57,943 nucleotides of DNA from an uncultured Phycisphaerales bacterium (lineage in GTDB: Bacteria; Planctomycetota; Phycisphaerae; Sedimentisphaerales; Anaerobacaceae), in contig CALEZT010000023.1 in the NCBI GenBank assembly GCA_937927975.1, forward strand, positions 1 to 57,943. The letters run 5' to 3'. Made by a program: the position numbers and the translations under genes. This document shows positions 16,255 through 24,423 of the stretch, one piece after another (the first letter of the stretch is position 1; every line of letters begins with the position of its first letter). The notes under the pieces were generated by a model. It was given only the letters and a program-made list of their open reading frames with translations. It ran no database searches and was not told where the DNA came from.

Positions 16255-16995
16255 CTATTGAGACGAAGTCGATGGCTGGTGACTGTGCAGTTTGAACAGG
16301 GTGTCGATCTCGCTCTCCGTCAGAACGCGGTCGTAGATCCGCAGGTCATCCAGCGATCCCTGGAATCTCCTGCCGATCCGCACATTCAACTCGTTTCCCG
16401 TGTCGATCGGCCACAGGTCCAGCAGGCCGATGTCGTGGACCTCCGCCGCAGCGCCGTCGAGATAGAGGGTCACGTCGTCGTGCAGATTGGGCGATTCGGC
16501 CTCCCGGACCACGACCGCGACATGATGCCACTGATCGTTGTGGGCTTGCGGATTCATGTAGTAGTAGCCGCCGCTTGGTGTGATCCCGATCCGTCCGCGG
16601 ATGAAGCCGAAAGTGAACATCCGGCCGAAATCTTCCGTGCCCCATGAGACGATCTCGCCCCGCGTCGTGGCGGTCTTGATCCAGACGGCCACCGTCCGCG
16701 GCCGCGTGCCCGTCACTCCCTTGTACTTGGCGACTTCGAGAGAGGCCTCTTTGCCATCCAGGCGAATGGCGTTGCCGACGCGGCCTGGGGTCGAGCCTGT
16801 GTCGAAGGACAGGCCGCCTTTGAGGGTCGCATGTCGCTGATGTCGCGAGGAGTCGGTGGCCGCGGCGCCCGAGGTCTCATCGAGCTTCCACCAGCCGACC
16901 AGATTGGGGTCTGTGTCGAGCGTGGCCTTGGTCTCGGTCGCACAGACCGTAGCGGCAAAGAGGAGCGAGCATACAAGAATGCCTATCCGGTACAT
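16255..16995 (-). CDS. Exported LamG-like (laminin G/concanavalin-fold) domain protein
   Basis: 246 residues with a Sec signal peptide (MYRIGILVCSLLFAATVCA). It then has one LamG/concanavalin-like domain: LVGWWKLDETSGAAATDSS, AIRLDGKEASLEV, RPRTVAVWIKT, DQWHHVAVVV, VTLYLDG and the terminal SLDDLRIYDRVLTESEI. These motifs define the planctomycete LamG-jellyroll family, usually carbohydrate- or protein-binding. I chose 16995 because AGGAG precedes it and the signal peptide begins there. First gene of the LamG / aldo-keto reductase / cytochrome run. Confidence 0.88.
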   Translation of the reverse strand: MYRIGILVCSLLFAATVCATETKATLDTDPNLVGWWKLDETSGAAATDSSRHQRHATLKGGLSFDTGSTPGRVGNAIRLDGKEASLEVAKYKGVTGTRPRTVAVWIKTATTRGEIVSWGTEDFGRMFTFGFIRGRIGITPSGGYYYMNPQAHNDQWHHVAVVVREAESPNLHDDVTLYLDGAAAEVHDIGLLDLWPIDTGNELNVRIGRRFQGSLDDLRIYDRVLTESEIDTLFKLHSHQPSTSSQ

Positions 16996-17120
16996 GGCTT
17001 TTCTCCTGTTCCTGGGGCGCCGGACCATGTTCGACGCCATTGTAGCGACTGGCGCCTCCGCACGTCAAAGACAAATCCCGATTCGCACCGACGCGGGCGC
17101 AGCCGCCACATTCGATTGTG

Positions 17121-17500
17121 CGAAACGAACCCAACCCGCCCCGGCACGCGAACGGCCCAGCGGGCAATTGGGTTCGTTTTCCCACCGCCTCTTCCAGGTG
17201 GAAAGTCCCATAATTCTTTTTCCATAAAGAATTTATAGCAAGCCTTACCGCTGCCTGAATTGGGTTCGTTTTGTGCATTCATCTTACTTGAAACCTGACA
17301 CTTCAAACTTGAAACTGGCCCCCAATTGGCTTCGTTTCGAACGATTGATCGTGAAGCGTGAAGGGGGAAGCGTAAAGCGGCTTCGCAGCACGGGCGTCCC
17401 GCCCTTGATGCCCGCCGTGTGCCCGGTCCCGCCAAATTGGGTTCGTTTCGCATAGTCATCTTGCTTGAAACTTGACACTTCAAACTTGAAACTCGTCCTC
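17121..17500. repeat. Cluster of AATTGGGTTCGTTT repeats and 40-base direct repeats
   Basis: An inverted pair of CGAAACGAACCCAA (17121-17134) and its complement (17168-17181) is followed by three more copies of AATTGG(G/C)TTCGTTT near 17258, 17322 and 17437. Two of these precede a roughly 40-base direct repeat (TCATCTT...CTTGAAACT) near 17279 and 17456. The array lies in the 1.35 kb gap 16996-18341, which has no convincing gene. It is degenerate dispersed intergenic repeat DNA. Confidence 0.7.
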
Positions 17501-17611
17501 TCAGATACAGACGCTCCATGACGCCTGTATGTTGCATAAAAATCAACATTTCGCTGGGAAGTATGCGAACGCCCTAGTGCGGCCTGCGGCCGCAACCAAG
17601 ACGTGTTTTCT

Positions 17612-17695
17612 CGCCAAGACGCAAAGAGCGCCAAGGAGGAACGGAGAACCGAGGATAGGCGGTCAGCAAGCCCTCAAACGTTTGCGATCTTGGCG
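17612..17695. repeat. Dispersed inverted repeat, 'CGCCAAGACGCAAAGA' type
   Basis: The left arm (17612-17635) and right arm (about 17681-17695, TTTGCGATCTTGGCG) are imperfectly complementary and enclose about 45 bases. This wording is a known dispersed intergenic repeat style in environmental genomes. The rest of 17696-18341 shows no gene I can support. Confidence 0.55.
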
Positions 17696-18341
17696 TCCCC
17701 CGATCAGGTCGAAGGCAGGCCTTGGCGAGAGGCAAAAACTCCCCCGTCATGCCTCCGCTCGGAACCAGGAGCGTTTATCGCTTTGCCGGGCGCCTGCGGA
17801 GAGAGGAACAACTCGGGGCGACCCTCCGCCACTTCCGCCGGTACCCCATAACGCGTCAAACGCACTCTTTCGTTCGATCCCAAAGCTCTGTCTGCGAACA
17901 ACCCATGGTTCGACCAGAGGCTGATCGGGGAAATCCTCTTCAGCTCTCGATAGTCAGCAGCACGGGATGAGTAGAGATCTCTGCCGGAAAACGTACCGGA
18001 CACCGTCACGTTTCCCCTCCGTCAACGCTCCCACGTTTCAGTGGGGCTCCGCCGCTCTTGACATCCTCTCGTCAAACCCCTATGATTCACGGTGGTTGGG
18101 CTGGCCCGACCGCCACCTTGAGACACGAGCGACGAGTAACGAGATGCACGGCACGTGGCTGCAGGTCGGCCCCGTAGCCGACCCACAAGGGCCGAGATGC
18201 GATAGAGGGAGGCGTCTTGATGGTGAGGATGTCGCGACAAGGTTTATCAAACACGTTTAATGTGTTCCTGTCCACCGCGCGAGGAGCAAGACTGCATCGC
18301 CACCGCGAGGAGCAGAGAACCACAACTGCGGAGACAAGAAG

Positions 18342-19607
18342 ATGACTGACATCCTGTTTCACAATAATGGCGATCTGTACAGCGTACTACGGGCTCACAC
18401 CGAAAAAATGAAATCGGCGATCAGCGACACCTCCGCCGAACGCGTGAATGGCGCTACCGATGACGAAATGGTTGACCACTTTGTTTCTGAATATCACATC
18501 GAGCCACTGGCGATCCACGCAGACCGTGCCGAAGCAGAACACCGAGAGACAAAGGTAGATGTTTCGCATGATCATTTCCGCCGGTGTATTCCGCATGGCA
18601 GCGGCCCCGTCATGGTGAAAGGCGACGAAGTTACGATTCATGTGCCCTTCACTGGTGACCCGGGGCTATTCAAGTATACCCCGAGCAGCTACAACTATAA
18701 CCCTCCGCGAGGTCGGGTGATTCCCACGGGAGAGCTTGCGGGAACGGTCACAATGGCGCTTGCACTTCCATCTGACACAAACGATGACGGGCGATTCAAT
18801 GCGTGGATCAAGGAACAATTGGGTGGATTGCAGCAATATGCGGATTGGGTCCGCAATGACGTGAACGGCTTCAATCAACAGTTGCCGCAGCACGCTCGCA
18901 GTGCAGTACAAGCGCGCCGCAAACAGCTTGAGAAGCAAGGTTCACTCCTGCAAAAGCTCGCCATCCCGCTGAGGCTGCGAGAGGGTGCGCCTTCACCTAC
19001 TCCGATTCCAATGCCCAAGAAAATCGTTAAACCGCTACCTGCGGCCCGAAAGGTGGAACAGGAATATGGCATCAGCGAGGCCGACTACGAGTACATCCTC
19101 AAGATAATCCGACAGGAGTCCAGATCGTTCGAGTCCACGCCCGCGACATTCGCCAAACTCGATGAAGAGGAATTGCGCGATGTCGTGCTAGCGCACCTGA
19201 ACGGACATTTTGAGGGTGGCGCTGCAGGCGAACGTTTTCGCAAGAAGGGCAAGACCGATATCTGTATTGAGCATGACAATCGCGCCGCATTCGTCGCGGA
19301 ATGCAAGCTATGGAAAGGCCAGAAGGCATTACTCGCTGGTATCAATCAGTTGCTGAGCTACCTGACTTGGCGCGATACTCGTACGGCATTGATTGTCTGG
19401 AATATTGCCAACAAGGACTTCTCGAAGCTACAAGGCGAAATCCCGGGATTACTCCAAACACACCATCACTTTGTTCGTACACTGGACGCAGGCCACGCTG
19501 GCGAATGGCGAGCTGCATTCCAGGCGGAGGAAGATGATGGTCGTGAGGTGCTCGTGCATGTGTTTTTGGTTGACCTGAACTCGCCTCAACGTGCGACGAA
19601 GACATGA
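18342..19607 (+). CDS. Uncharacterised protein with C-terminal PD-(D/E)XK nuclease-like domain
   Basis: 421 residues, soluble. The N-terminal two thirds (about residues 1-240) is unrecognised, with a coiled-coil-prone Gln/Arg-rich stretch (HARSAVQARRKQLEKQGSL region) and a Pro-rich linker (SPTPIPMPKKIVKPLP). The C-terminal part has KGKTDICIEHDNRAAFVAECKLWKG-like text. The Asp of KTDI followed by AECK fits the D...ExK core of restriction-like nucleases. It stands alone in a repeat-rich gap and has visibly less GC-biased codons than its neighbours, suggesting transfer. A defence or mobile-element role is possible but unproven. Confidence 0.7.
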   Translation: MTDILFHNNGDLYSVLRAHTEKMKSAISDTSAERVNGATDDEMVDHFVSEYHIEPLAIHADRAEAEHRETKVDVSHDHFRRCIPHGSGPVMVKGDEVTIHVPFTGDPGLFKYTPSSYNYNPPRGRVIPTGELAGTVTMALALPSDTNDDGRFNAWIKEQLGGLQQYADWVRNDVNGFNQQLPQHARSAVQARRKQLEKQGSLLQKLAIPLRLREGAPSPTPIPMPKKIVKPLPAARKVEQEYGISEADYEYILKIIRQESRSFESTPATFAKLDEEELRDVVLAHLNGHFEGGAAGERFRKKGKTDICIEHDNRAAFVAECKLWKGQKALLAGINQLLSYLTWRDTRTALIVWNIANKDFSKLQGEIPGLLQTHHHFVRTLDAGHAGEWRAAFQAEEDDGREVLVHVFLVDLNSPQRATKT

Positions 19608-19630
19608 GGATTGTTAGAGGGGAACGGGAC

Positions 19631-19652
19631 GGTGGCCGGTACTTTTTTCCGA
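19631..19652. repeat. Solo copy of the transposase-flanking end sequence
   Basis: GGTGGCCGGTACTTTTTTCC closely matches the left end flanking the Y1 transposase at 52631-52651 (GGTGTCCGGTACGTTTTTC). No transposase is near, so this may be a remnant of a lost element. The rest of 19608-19940 has no gene I can support. Confidence 0.45.
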
Positions 19653-19940
19653 AACAGGGGGCTTCGGAAGGCCCGGCCGAGGCGGCCGGGCGGGGGGGGC
19701 GCGTTGGGGCCTTCGGTTTGGAACGCGGGCGAGACGCTCGCTTGGGATTGTGCGGACTGTTCGAATCGTGCGTCAGGCGTGCGGAGCACCCGTTTCGCTG
19801 GTGGCCTGAAAGCGTTAGACTCCCGCCGGTACGGCGGAATCGGGATCAGTCCGTTACTTCCGCATTACGGGTCCGACCGTGCTTGCTCGCTCTCCCGGAC
19901 GGCAGACTCGTTCTTCTATGCCGGTTGGTTCTGGGCCCTC

Positions 19941-20135
19941 TCACGTCTTGCGGCGTTTGGTTTGAAGATTCACGACCGGGTGGACGGAACGCTTCTGGCG
20001 TTCGCGACTCTCGTCAAAAAGGCGATCCACGTCATGGCCGTAGGAGGCGGAGAGGGCGTCTTTGGTGCGCCAGATCTCCTGGAGCACCAGGTCGCCCGTC
20101 GGTTTGGCGGTCTGAATGTCAGTCGACTTGCTCAT
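19941..20135 (-). CDS. Small protein downstream of PIN toxin gene
   Basis: 64 residues. It contains GDLVLQEIWRTKDALSASYGHDVDRLFDES, a pattern seen in small partner proteins encoded beside PIN-domain toxins (VLxEIxxxRxxxSxxxGHDxxRL). Its start overlaps the end of the PIN reading frame by 17 bases, as in coupled toxin-antitoxin pairs. No DNA-binding motif is obvious. Putative antitoxin-side component; since the toxin frame is interrupted, the pair may be inactive. Confidence 0.6.
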   Translation of the reverse strand: MSKSTDIQTAKPTGDLVLQEIWRTKDALSASYGHDVDRLFDESRERQKRSVHPVVNLQTKRRKT

Positions 20136-20604
20136 TGGCGTTTCCCAGCAGTTCTTCCGGCGTGCAAATCACCGGCAAGATGAAGCCGGCGGCATCTGCC
20201 AACTTTCGCAGCCGCGGCTGAATGGCGGCGTTGGCGATGTGCCGGCAGTTCCAACTCAGTAGTATATCCATTTCGTGAACCGTGGCAAGGGCGATGTGAG
20301 CCGCGTCGCGGTCGGCTTCAGGCGGCAGCGCCCCCGAGCGAAGAATGTCTTTCGTCAAGGCGTGTGCGTCGTCTGTGAGGTCCAGGAGTGTGATTTGCGA
20401 TACCAGTTCAAGTCGTTAACGCGCTACCTCCGCATCCCCGCTTGCGATTTCGTCGAGGACAACCTGCGAGGCGAAAAGATCGTGTTGGTCGCGTTTCAGG
20501 TCCCACCAATCGCGAGTCAGTTGCTGGCGGGCCGCTTGCAGCAGGTCGCGGGCGGGGCGTGCAACGACGTAGCTTGGTATCGTGCTTTCGATGTAGATCC
20601 GCAT
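20119..20604 (-). pseudogene. PIN-domain toxin (VapC-like) gene interrupted by an in-frame stop
   Basis: The frame begins MRIYIESTIPSYVVARPARD with an AGAGGTG site before 20604. After DEIASGDAEVAR it meets TAA at 20416-20418. The same frame then continues RLELVSQITLLDLTDDAHAL into a clear PIN C-terminus (ADRDAAHIALATVHEMDILLSWNCRHIAN). The two halves are in the same frame, so this is a nonsense codon (possibly CAA to TAA) and not a frameshift. Conserved acids appear in both halves (IYIEST, DEIASGD, DRDAAHIA). It is probably a decayed ribonuclease toxin; readthrough or sequencing error are alternatives. Confidence 0.75.
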
Positions 20605-20626
20605 GGTGTTCACCTCTTCTATTGGG

Positions 20627-22006
20627 CTACAGACGCCAGGGGCTTCGCATCGGTTTGGCGAGCATTTCGTTGGCTTCCTCGCTGTCGGTGAAGCGTTCGG
20701 CGGTTGGGTCCCAGTGGAGCTTGCGGCCGAGTTGCATCGCGATGTTGCCGAGTTGGCAGATCGAGGTCGAGCGGTGGCCGATTTCTGCGGGGGCGGCCGT
20801 CGGCCGGCGGCTCTTGATGCAGTCGATGAAGTTGCGATGGTGGTCGTTGCTCTCGTACAGGCGGATCTCGTCCGGGCCGATGACGTTCGTCTTCAGCGAT
20901 TCCGGATAGCAGGTCCAATCGTTCGAATACGTCGGCATCTGGATCCAGCCGTCCGACCCTTCGTAGCGATAGAGCTCCTTCTCCTGGGTCCGGCAGGTCA
21001 GCTCCAGGCCGTTGGCGTAGCGGGCGCGGAAGTGGACCTTCGTGGCGGTGGTGAACAGGCCGTCGGTGGGGAACTCGCCGCCCAGGTCTTCGAACTCGAC
21101 CGGGCCGGTCTCGTCCGTGCCGTTGGCCCACTGGACGATGTCGATTCCGTGGGCGCCCAGGTTCGTCGTCTGGCCGCCGGAGTAGTCCTGGCCGAAGCGG
21201 AAGGTGTACAGGCATCGGTCCTTGTGGTAGGGGGCCCAGGGGGCCGGACCGAGCCACATCTCGTAGTCCAGCCACTCGGGGACCGGCATCGGCTGCCAAT
21301 CCGCGGGGGGCGCCTGCTTGTTGTTGCCGCCGATCGCGACGAGGGCTCGCTGGAACTTGCCGATCCGGCCGTTGCGAATCAGTTCGCAGATGAATCGGTA
21401 GGGCTCGCTGGAACGTCGCTGGGTGCCGGTCTGGAACACGCGGTTGTATCGTCGTGCGGCCTCGACCATCGCGCGGCCCTCGACGACCGTCAGGCACAGG
21501 GGTTTCTCGCAGTAGATGTCCTTGCCTGCGGTCGCGGCCATGACGGCCGGGATCGCGTGCCAATGGTCCGGCGTGGTGATGCAGACCGCGTCGATATCGC
21601 TGCGGGCGATGATCTCGCGGAAATCGACGCAGGCGTCGCAGCCCTTGTAGCTGCCTGACGGGTTCTTCTGGGCGTAATCCGCCTCGACGATCTTCTTCGC
21701 GGGCTCGCGTCCGAACCAGGCCCCATTCCAGCCCTGCTTATACCAGTGGCCATATTCGTCGCTGGCGGTCACGACGTCGCAGACCGCCAGGACCTGGACG
21801 TCGGGCTGGGCGAGGAAGGCCCGCAGGTTGTTCGTGCCCATGCCGCCGCAGCCGATGGAGGCCATGGTGACGCGTTCGCTGGGCGGCGTGTTGCCTGAGG
21901 CTCCCATCGCGCGGGCCGGAATGAACAGCGGCAGGCCCAACGTCCCAAGGGCCGCTCCGGCGGTGTGTTTGAGAAATGCCCGACGTCCGATCGTTTTGCG
22001 ACGCAT
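20627..22006 (-). CDS. Tat-exported Gfo/Idh/MocA family oxidoreductase
   Basis: 459 residues. A Tat signal (TIGRRAFLKHTAGAALGTLG) is followed by the Rossmann motif ASIGCGGMGTNNLRAF (about residue 50), ITTPDHWHAIPAVMAA (about 145) and the CEKPLCLTVVEGRAMV segment. The C-terminal domain holds NLGAHGIDIVQWANGTDETGP. It resembles the enzyme at 3206-4579 but has an insertion after the first Rossmann strand (YGHWYKQGWNGAWFGREPAKKI). GGAGG lies 6 bases before 22006. Periplasmic sugar dehydrogenase-type role; substrate unknown. Confidence 0.88.
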   Translation of the reverse strand: MRRKTIGRRAFLKHTAGAALGTLGLPLFIPARAMGASGNTPPSERVTMASIGCGGMGTNNLRAFLAQPDVQVLAVCDVVTASDEYGHWYKQGWNGAWFGREPAKKIVEADYAQKNPSGSYKGCDACVDFREIIARSDIDAVCITTPDHWHAIPAVMAATAGKDIYCEKPLCLTVVEGRAMVEAARRYNRVFQTGTQRRSSEPYRFICELIRNGRIGKFQRALVAIGGNNKQAPPADWQPMPVPEWLDYEMWLGPAPWAPYHKDRCLYTFRFGQDYSGGQTTNLGAHGIDIVQWANGTDETGPVEFEDLGGEFPTDGLFTTATKVHFRARYANGLELTCRTQEKELYRYEGSDGWIQMPTYSNDWTCYPESLKTNVIGPDEIRLYESNDHHRNFIDCIKSRRPTAAPAEIGHRSTSICQLGNIAMQLGRKLHWDPTAERFTDSEEANEMLAKPMRSPWRL

Positions 22007-22126
22007 ACACATCCTCCGAATGAAAAGGAGCCCGATTCGTGCATCTGCCATGAAGGCCCAACCGATTATAACCGGCCCTTGCGACGATTTGAAGCCGCGA
22101 TCCGGTTTTGTCCTGACGACGGGTCC

Positions 22127-23347
22127 TCAGGGACGGCTGTCGCCTGTGAACAGATTGCGCCAGGGATCGCGGTCGTCGAGGGACGGGTCGGATTGCTGCG
22201 GTCCCGACACGGAGGGCTCGGTCAACACGCGGAGGATTTCGCCCATGTCGCCGTGCTGGTTGGGTGGGTCCCACCAGATGTTGCCCTCCACGACAACAGG
22301 ACCGTCCGGCGTCAGGCCGATGTCCCAGCCGATCGTCCGCACCGGGATGAACTTCAGTGCCGTCTGCTTGGCGAGACTGCACGCTTCCTTCCAGAACGGC
22401 AGGGCGAACCCTTTGAACGCGATTCCCGTCTTGGGATGCGTGGGGATTGCCACGACCGACGATCCGGTGCCCGGGACCCGGTTGGCGACGGTCAGAACGC
22501 CATGGCGAAGATCGGCCGGGACCTCGATGTTCCCGGCGAGCCCTCGAAGGAACGTGTCGACGATTTCGCTGCCTTCGATCGTCTTCCAATGGGCGTGAAG
22601 GAGTCGCACCTGTCCCTCGTTGTCAACGAAGGTGGTCATTCGCACCGTTTGCAGCGCCTCGGCGCCGCTGAAACGCACCAACTCGGGATGATTGTGAAGC
22701 CGCTCCTGGACAACGTACGTTTCGCCAGCGTCGCAGACGAGCAGATCGTAGACCTGACCGGCCTCTCGATAGACCCCGGCTGCATCCGTATACCCCCGGC
22801 CGGTCTGACGGAAGAGGTTGAACCCGCGTCCATAGGCGCCCTGGACCGGCTTGACGACGAATTCCGCGGGCAATTCACGGTCAAAGAACGTCGCCCAGTC
22901 CTCGCGGGTCCGCAGCAGACGTCCTGTGTACGTCCAGCCGGGCAGTCGTCCGCCCGAAACGACCGCGTACAGGCGAGGAATCGGAACGTCCATTGCGGCG
23001 CAGTAGCGGTAGAACAGGTCCTTGTTCTTGAGCAGCGGCGCCCAGCCGACCGGATTGAGCGACTCCTGAACCTTCGTCAGGCGCCGACGGCTCACGTACT
23101 CCACGTGTGACGGATGGCGGAAACCGGGCTGGAACAGTCCCAGTCGAAACGCCTCTGCGGGATCGAATTTGCCTGTCCTGCAGATCCCGCGGGCGCGCAG
23201 AAGGAGGACTGGATACCCTGGCGACCAGAAGGGGACGATCCGGTGGCACAGGACCGCGGTCGTCTTCGCGACCTTCCAGTTCTGCACGAGTCTTTTTGCC
23301 AATCTCTTCAGGATCTTGCCTCCATAGAGCCCCGGCCCGATGCGCAC
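22127..23347 (-). CDS. ATP-grasp protein, sugar-transfer-associated type
   Basis: 406 residues, GTG start. It matches the ATP-grasp family linked to glycan clusters (ATPgrasp_ST-like). LLKNKDLFYRYCAAMDVPIPRLYAV precedes the ATP-grasp fold. ELPAEFVVKPVQGAYGRGFNLF gives the nucleotide-binding Lys and Gly loop. The metal-site motif VVEGNIWWDPPNQHGDMG ends the domain. Such enzymes join a carboxylate to an amine or other nucleophile with ATP. It starts 13 bases after the radical SAM stop, making the third gene of the Dus-like / radical SAM / ATP-grasp unit. No good ribosome site precedes the GTG, which suggests coupling. Confidence 0.82.
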   Translation of the reverse strand: MRIGPGLYGGKILKRLAKRLVQNWKVAKTTAVLCHRIVPFWSPGYPVLLLRARGICRTGKFDPAEAFRLGLFQPGFRHPSHVEYVSRRRLTKVQESLNPVGWAPLLKNKDLFYRYCAAMDVPIPRLYAVVSGGRLPGWTYTGRLLRTREDWATFFDRELPAEFVVKPVQGAYGRGFNLFRQTGRGYTDAAGVYREAGQVYDLLVCDAGETYVVQERLHNHPELVRFSGAEALQTVRMTTFVDNEGQVRLLHAHWKTIEGSEIVDTFLRGLAGNIEVPADLRHGVLTVANRVPGTGSSVVAIPTHPKTGIAFKGFALPFWKEACSLAKQTALKFIPVRTIGWDIGLTPDGPVVVEGNIWWDPPNQHGDMGEILRVLTEPSVSGPQQSDPSLDDRDPWRNLFTGDSRP

Positions 23348-23360
23348 TGGAGATCGGGCT

Positions 23361-24416
23361 TCAGTAGTCGCAGGGGAGTTGATGTTTCATCTCAAAGTAC
23401 CGGCGGGCCGGGCACGTGCGAAAGTACCGCCCCTCCCTGGAACAACGCGCTGTGCGGCGATCCTCCGCTCGTTTCGCCCTGCGGGCTCGGATGAAGAGGG
23501 ACTCCAGCGAGGCATTGCGAACGTTGCCGATTTTCGCGGGCCGGCTGCTGCAAAAGCCCATATCGCCGTTCGTCCACACGACAGGGTTTCTTTCGACCGG
23601 GCAGGGATGCGCCAAGTGCTCCGCGAAGTACTCGCTGCCGAGGATCGCGATCAGCTCGCGGTGCAGCGTTTCATAACCCGCTCGGTCCAGGGCGATCGCT
23701 TCACGGTTCTCGATTGCCCGTCCGGTGAAGACCGGCGTCTCCAGGTGGAGGATCAGACCCAACTCCTTGCAGAGCCTGGCGACGTCGCCGAGCGTGGCGG
23801 CGTTCAGTTTCGTAATCAGCGCTTCGGCCCGGACCAGGCCGGCGGCGTCGGCACGGCTCTGGGCATCCAGCAGGAGCTTCAGGCCGCTGGGAATCCTGAC
23901 CTGGCGGGTCTCTCGGTCCTTTGCGTACGTGTGCGTCGTCCATACGTAGGCGTCGGTCCTGCCCATCATCCGGTCGAAGACTTCCGGATCGAGGCTGTAC
24001 AGCTTGACATAGGTGATGACGTTGCGGGCGATCAGCCGCTCGGCGGTCCGCTCGTCCAGGACGGTTCCATTTGTAAAGATGACGGCCTGCATATCGAGAT
24101 GGCGGATGAAGTCGATCAGATCGAACAGCCGTTCGTAGAGCAGGGGCTCTCCGCTGCCGCTGAGAGAGACCGTCTTGGCGCCGAGGGCCTTCGCCTGGGC
24201 GACGACCGCCTTCTTCTCGTCGAAAGTCAGAACGTCCGGCTTCTCCTTTCCCGCCTTCGTATAGCAACTGATGCATCGGGCGTTGCAGCGGTGCGTCACC
24301 TCCAGGTAGAGCATGCGGACTCGAGGAGGTTTGCGAAAGAGCGACAGGATTCGCTGCGACAGGGTCCGGCCCATCGGCAGGGGCGGTGACACCGGGTTCG
24401 TCTCGGGTTGGGGCAT
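23361..24416 (-). CDS. Radical SAM protein with C-terminal Cys-rich extension
   Basis: 351 residues. LYLEVTHRCNARCISCYTKAG (about residue 35) holds the CxxxCxxC [4Fe-4S] motif that cleaves S-adenosylmethionine. SLSGSGEPLLYERLFDLI is the GGE-like SAM motif. The C-terminal region has Cys residues in HPCPVERNPVV, MGFCSSRP, RRTARCSREG, RTCPARRYF and QLPCDY, consistent with a SPASM/twitch-like auxiliary cluster. The start 24416 lies 7 bases after the Dus-like stop with GGAG upstream. This architecture is frequent in peptide- or cofactor-modifying enzymes. Substrate unknown. Confidence 0.85.
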   Translation of the reverse strand: MPQPETNPVSPPLPMGRTLSQRILSLFRKPPRVRMLYLEVTHRCNARCISCYTKAGKEKPDVLTFDEKKAVVAQAKALGAKTVSLSGSGEPLLYERLFDLIDFIRHLDMQAVIFTNGTVLDERTAERLIARNVITYVKLYSLDPEVFDRMMGRTDAYVWTTHTYAKDRETRQVRIPSGLKLLLDAQSRADAAGLVRAEALITKLNAATLGDVARLCKELGLILHLETPVFTGRAIENREAIALDRAGYETLHRELIAILGSEYFAEHLAHPCPVERNPVVWTNGDMGFCSSRPAKIGNVRNASLESLFIRARRAKRAEDRRTARCSREGRYFRTCPARRYFEMKHQLPCDY

Positions 24417-24423
24417 CGCTGTT

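Noticed and set aside
14537..16261. 574-residue + strand open frame
   Set aside because: It is antisense to the cytochrome and aldo/keto reductase genes, which have clear haem and Tat motifs. The frame is a GC-bias shadow with no recognisable domain.
17121..17500. CRISPR array
   Set aside because: The repeats are unevenly spaced, degenerate and mixed in orientation, with no cas genes.
20119..20604. PIN gene split by frameshift
   Set aside because: I first suspected a frameshift. The two halves are 255 bases apart in the same frame, so a single nonsense codon explains it.
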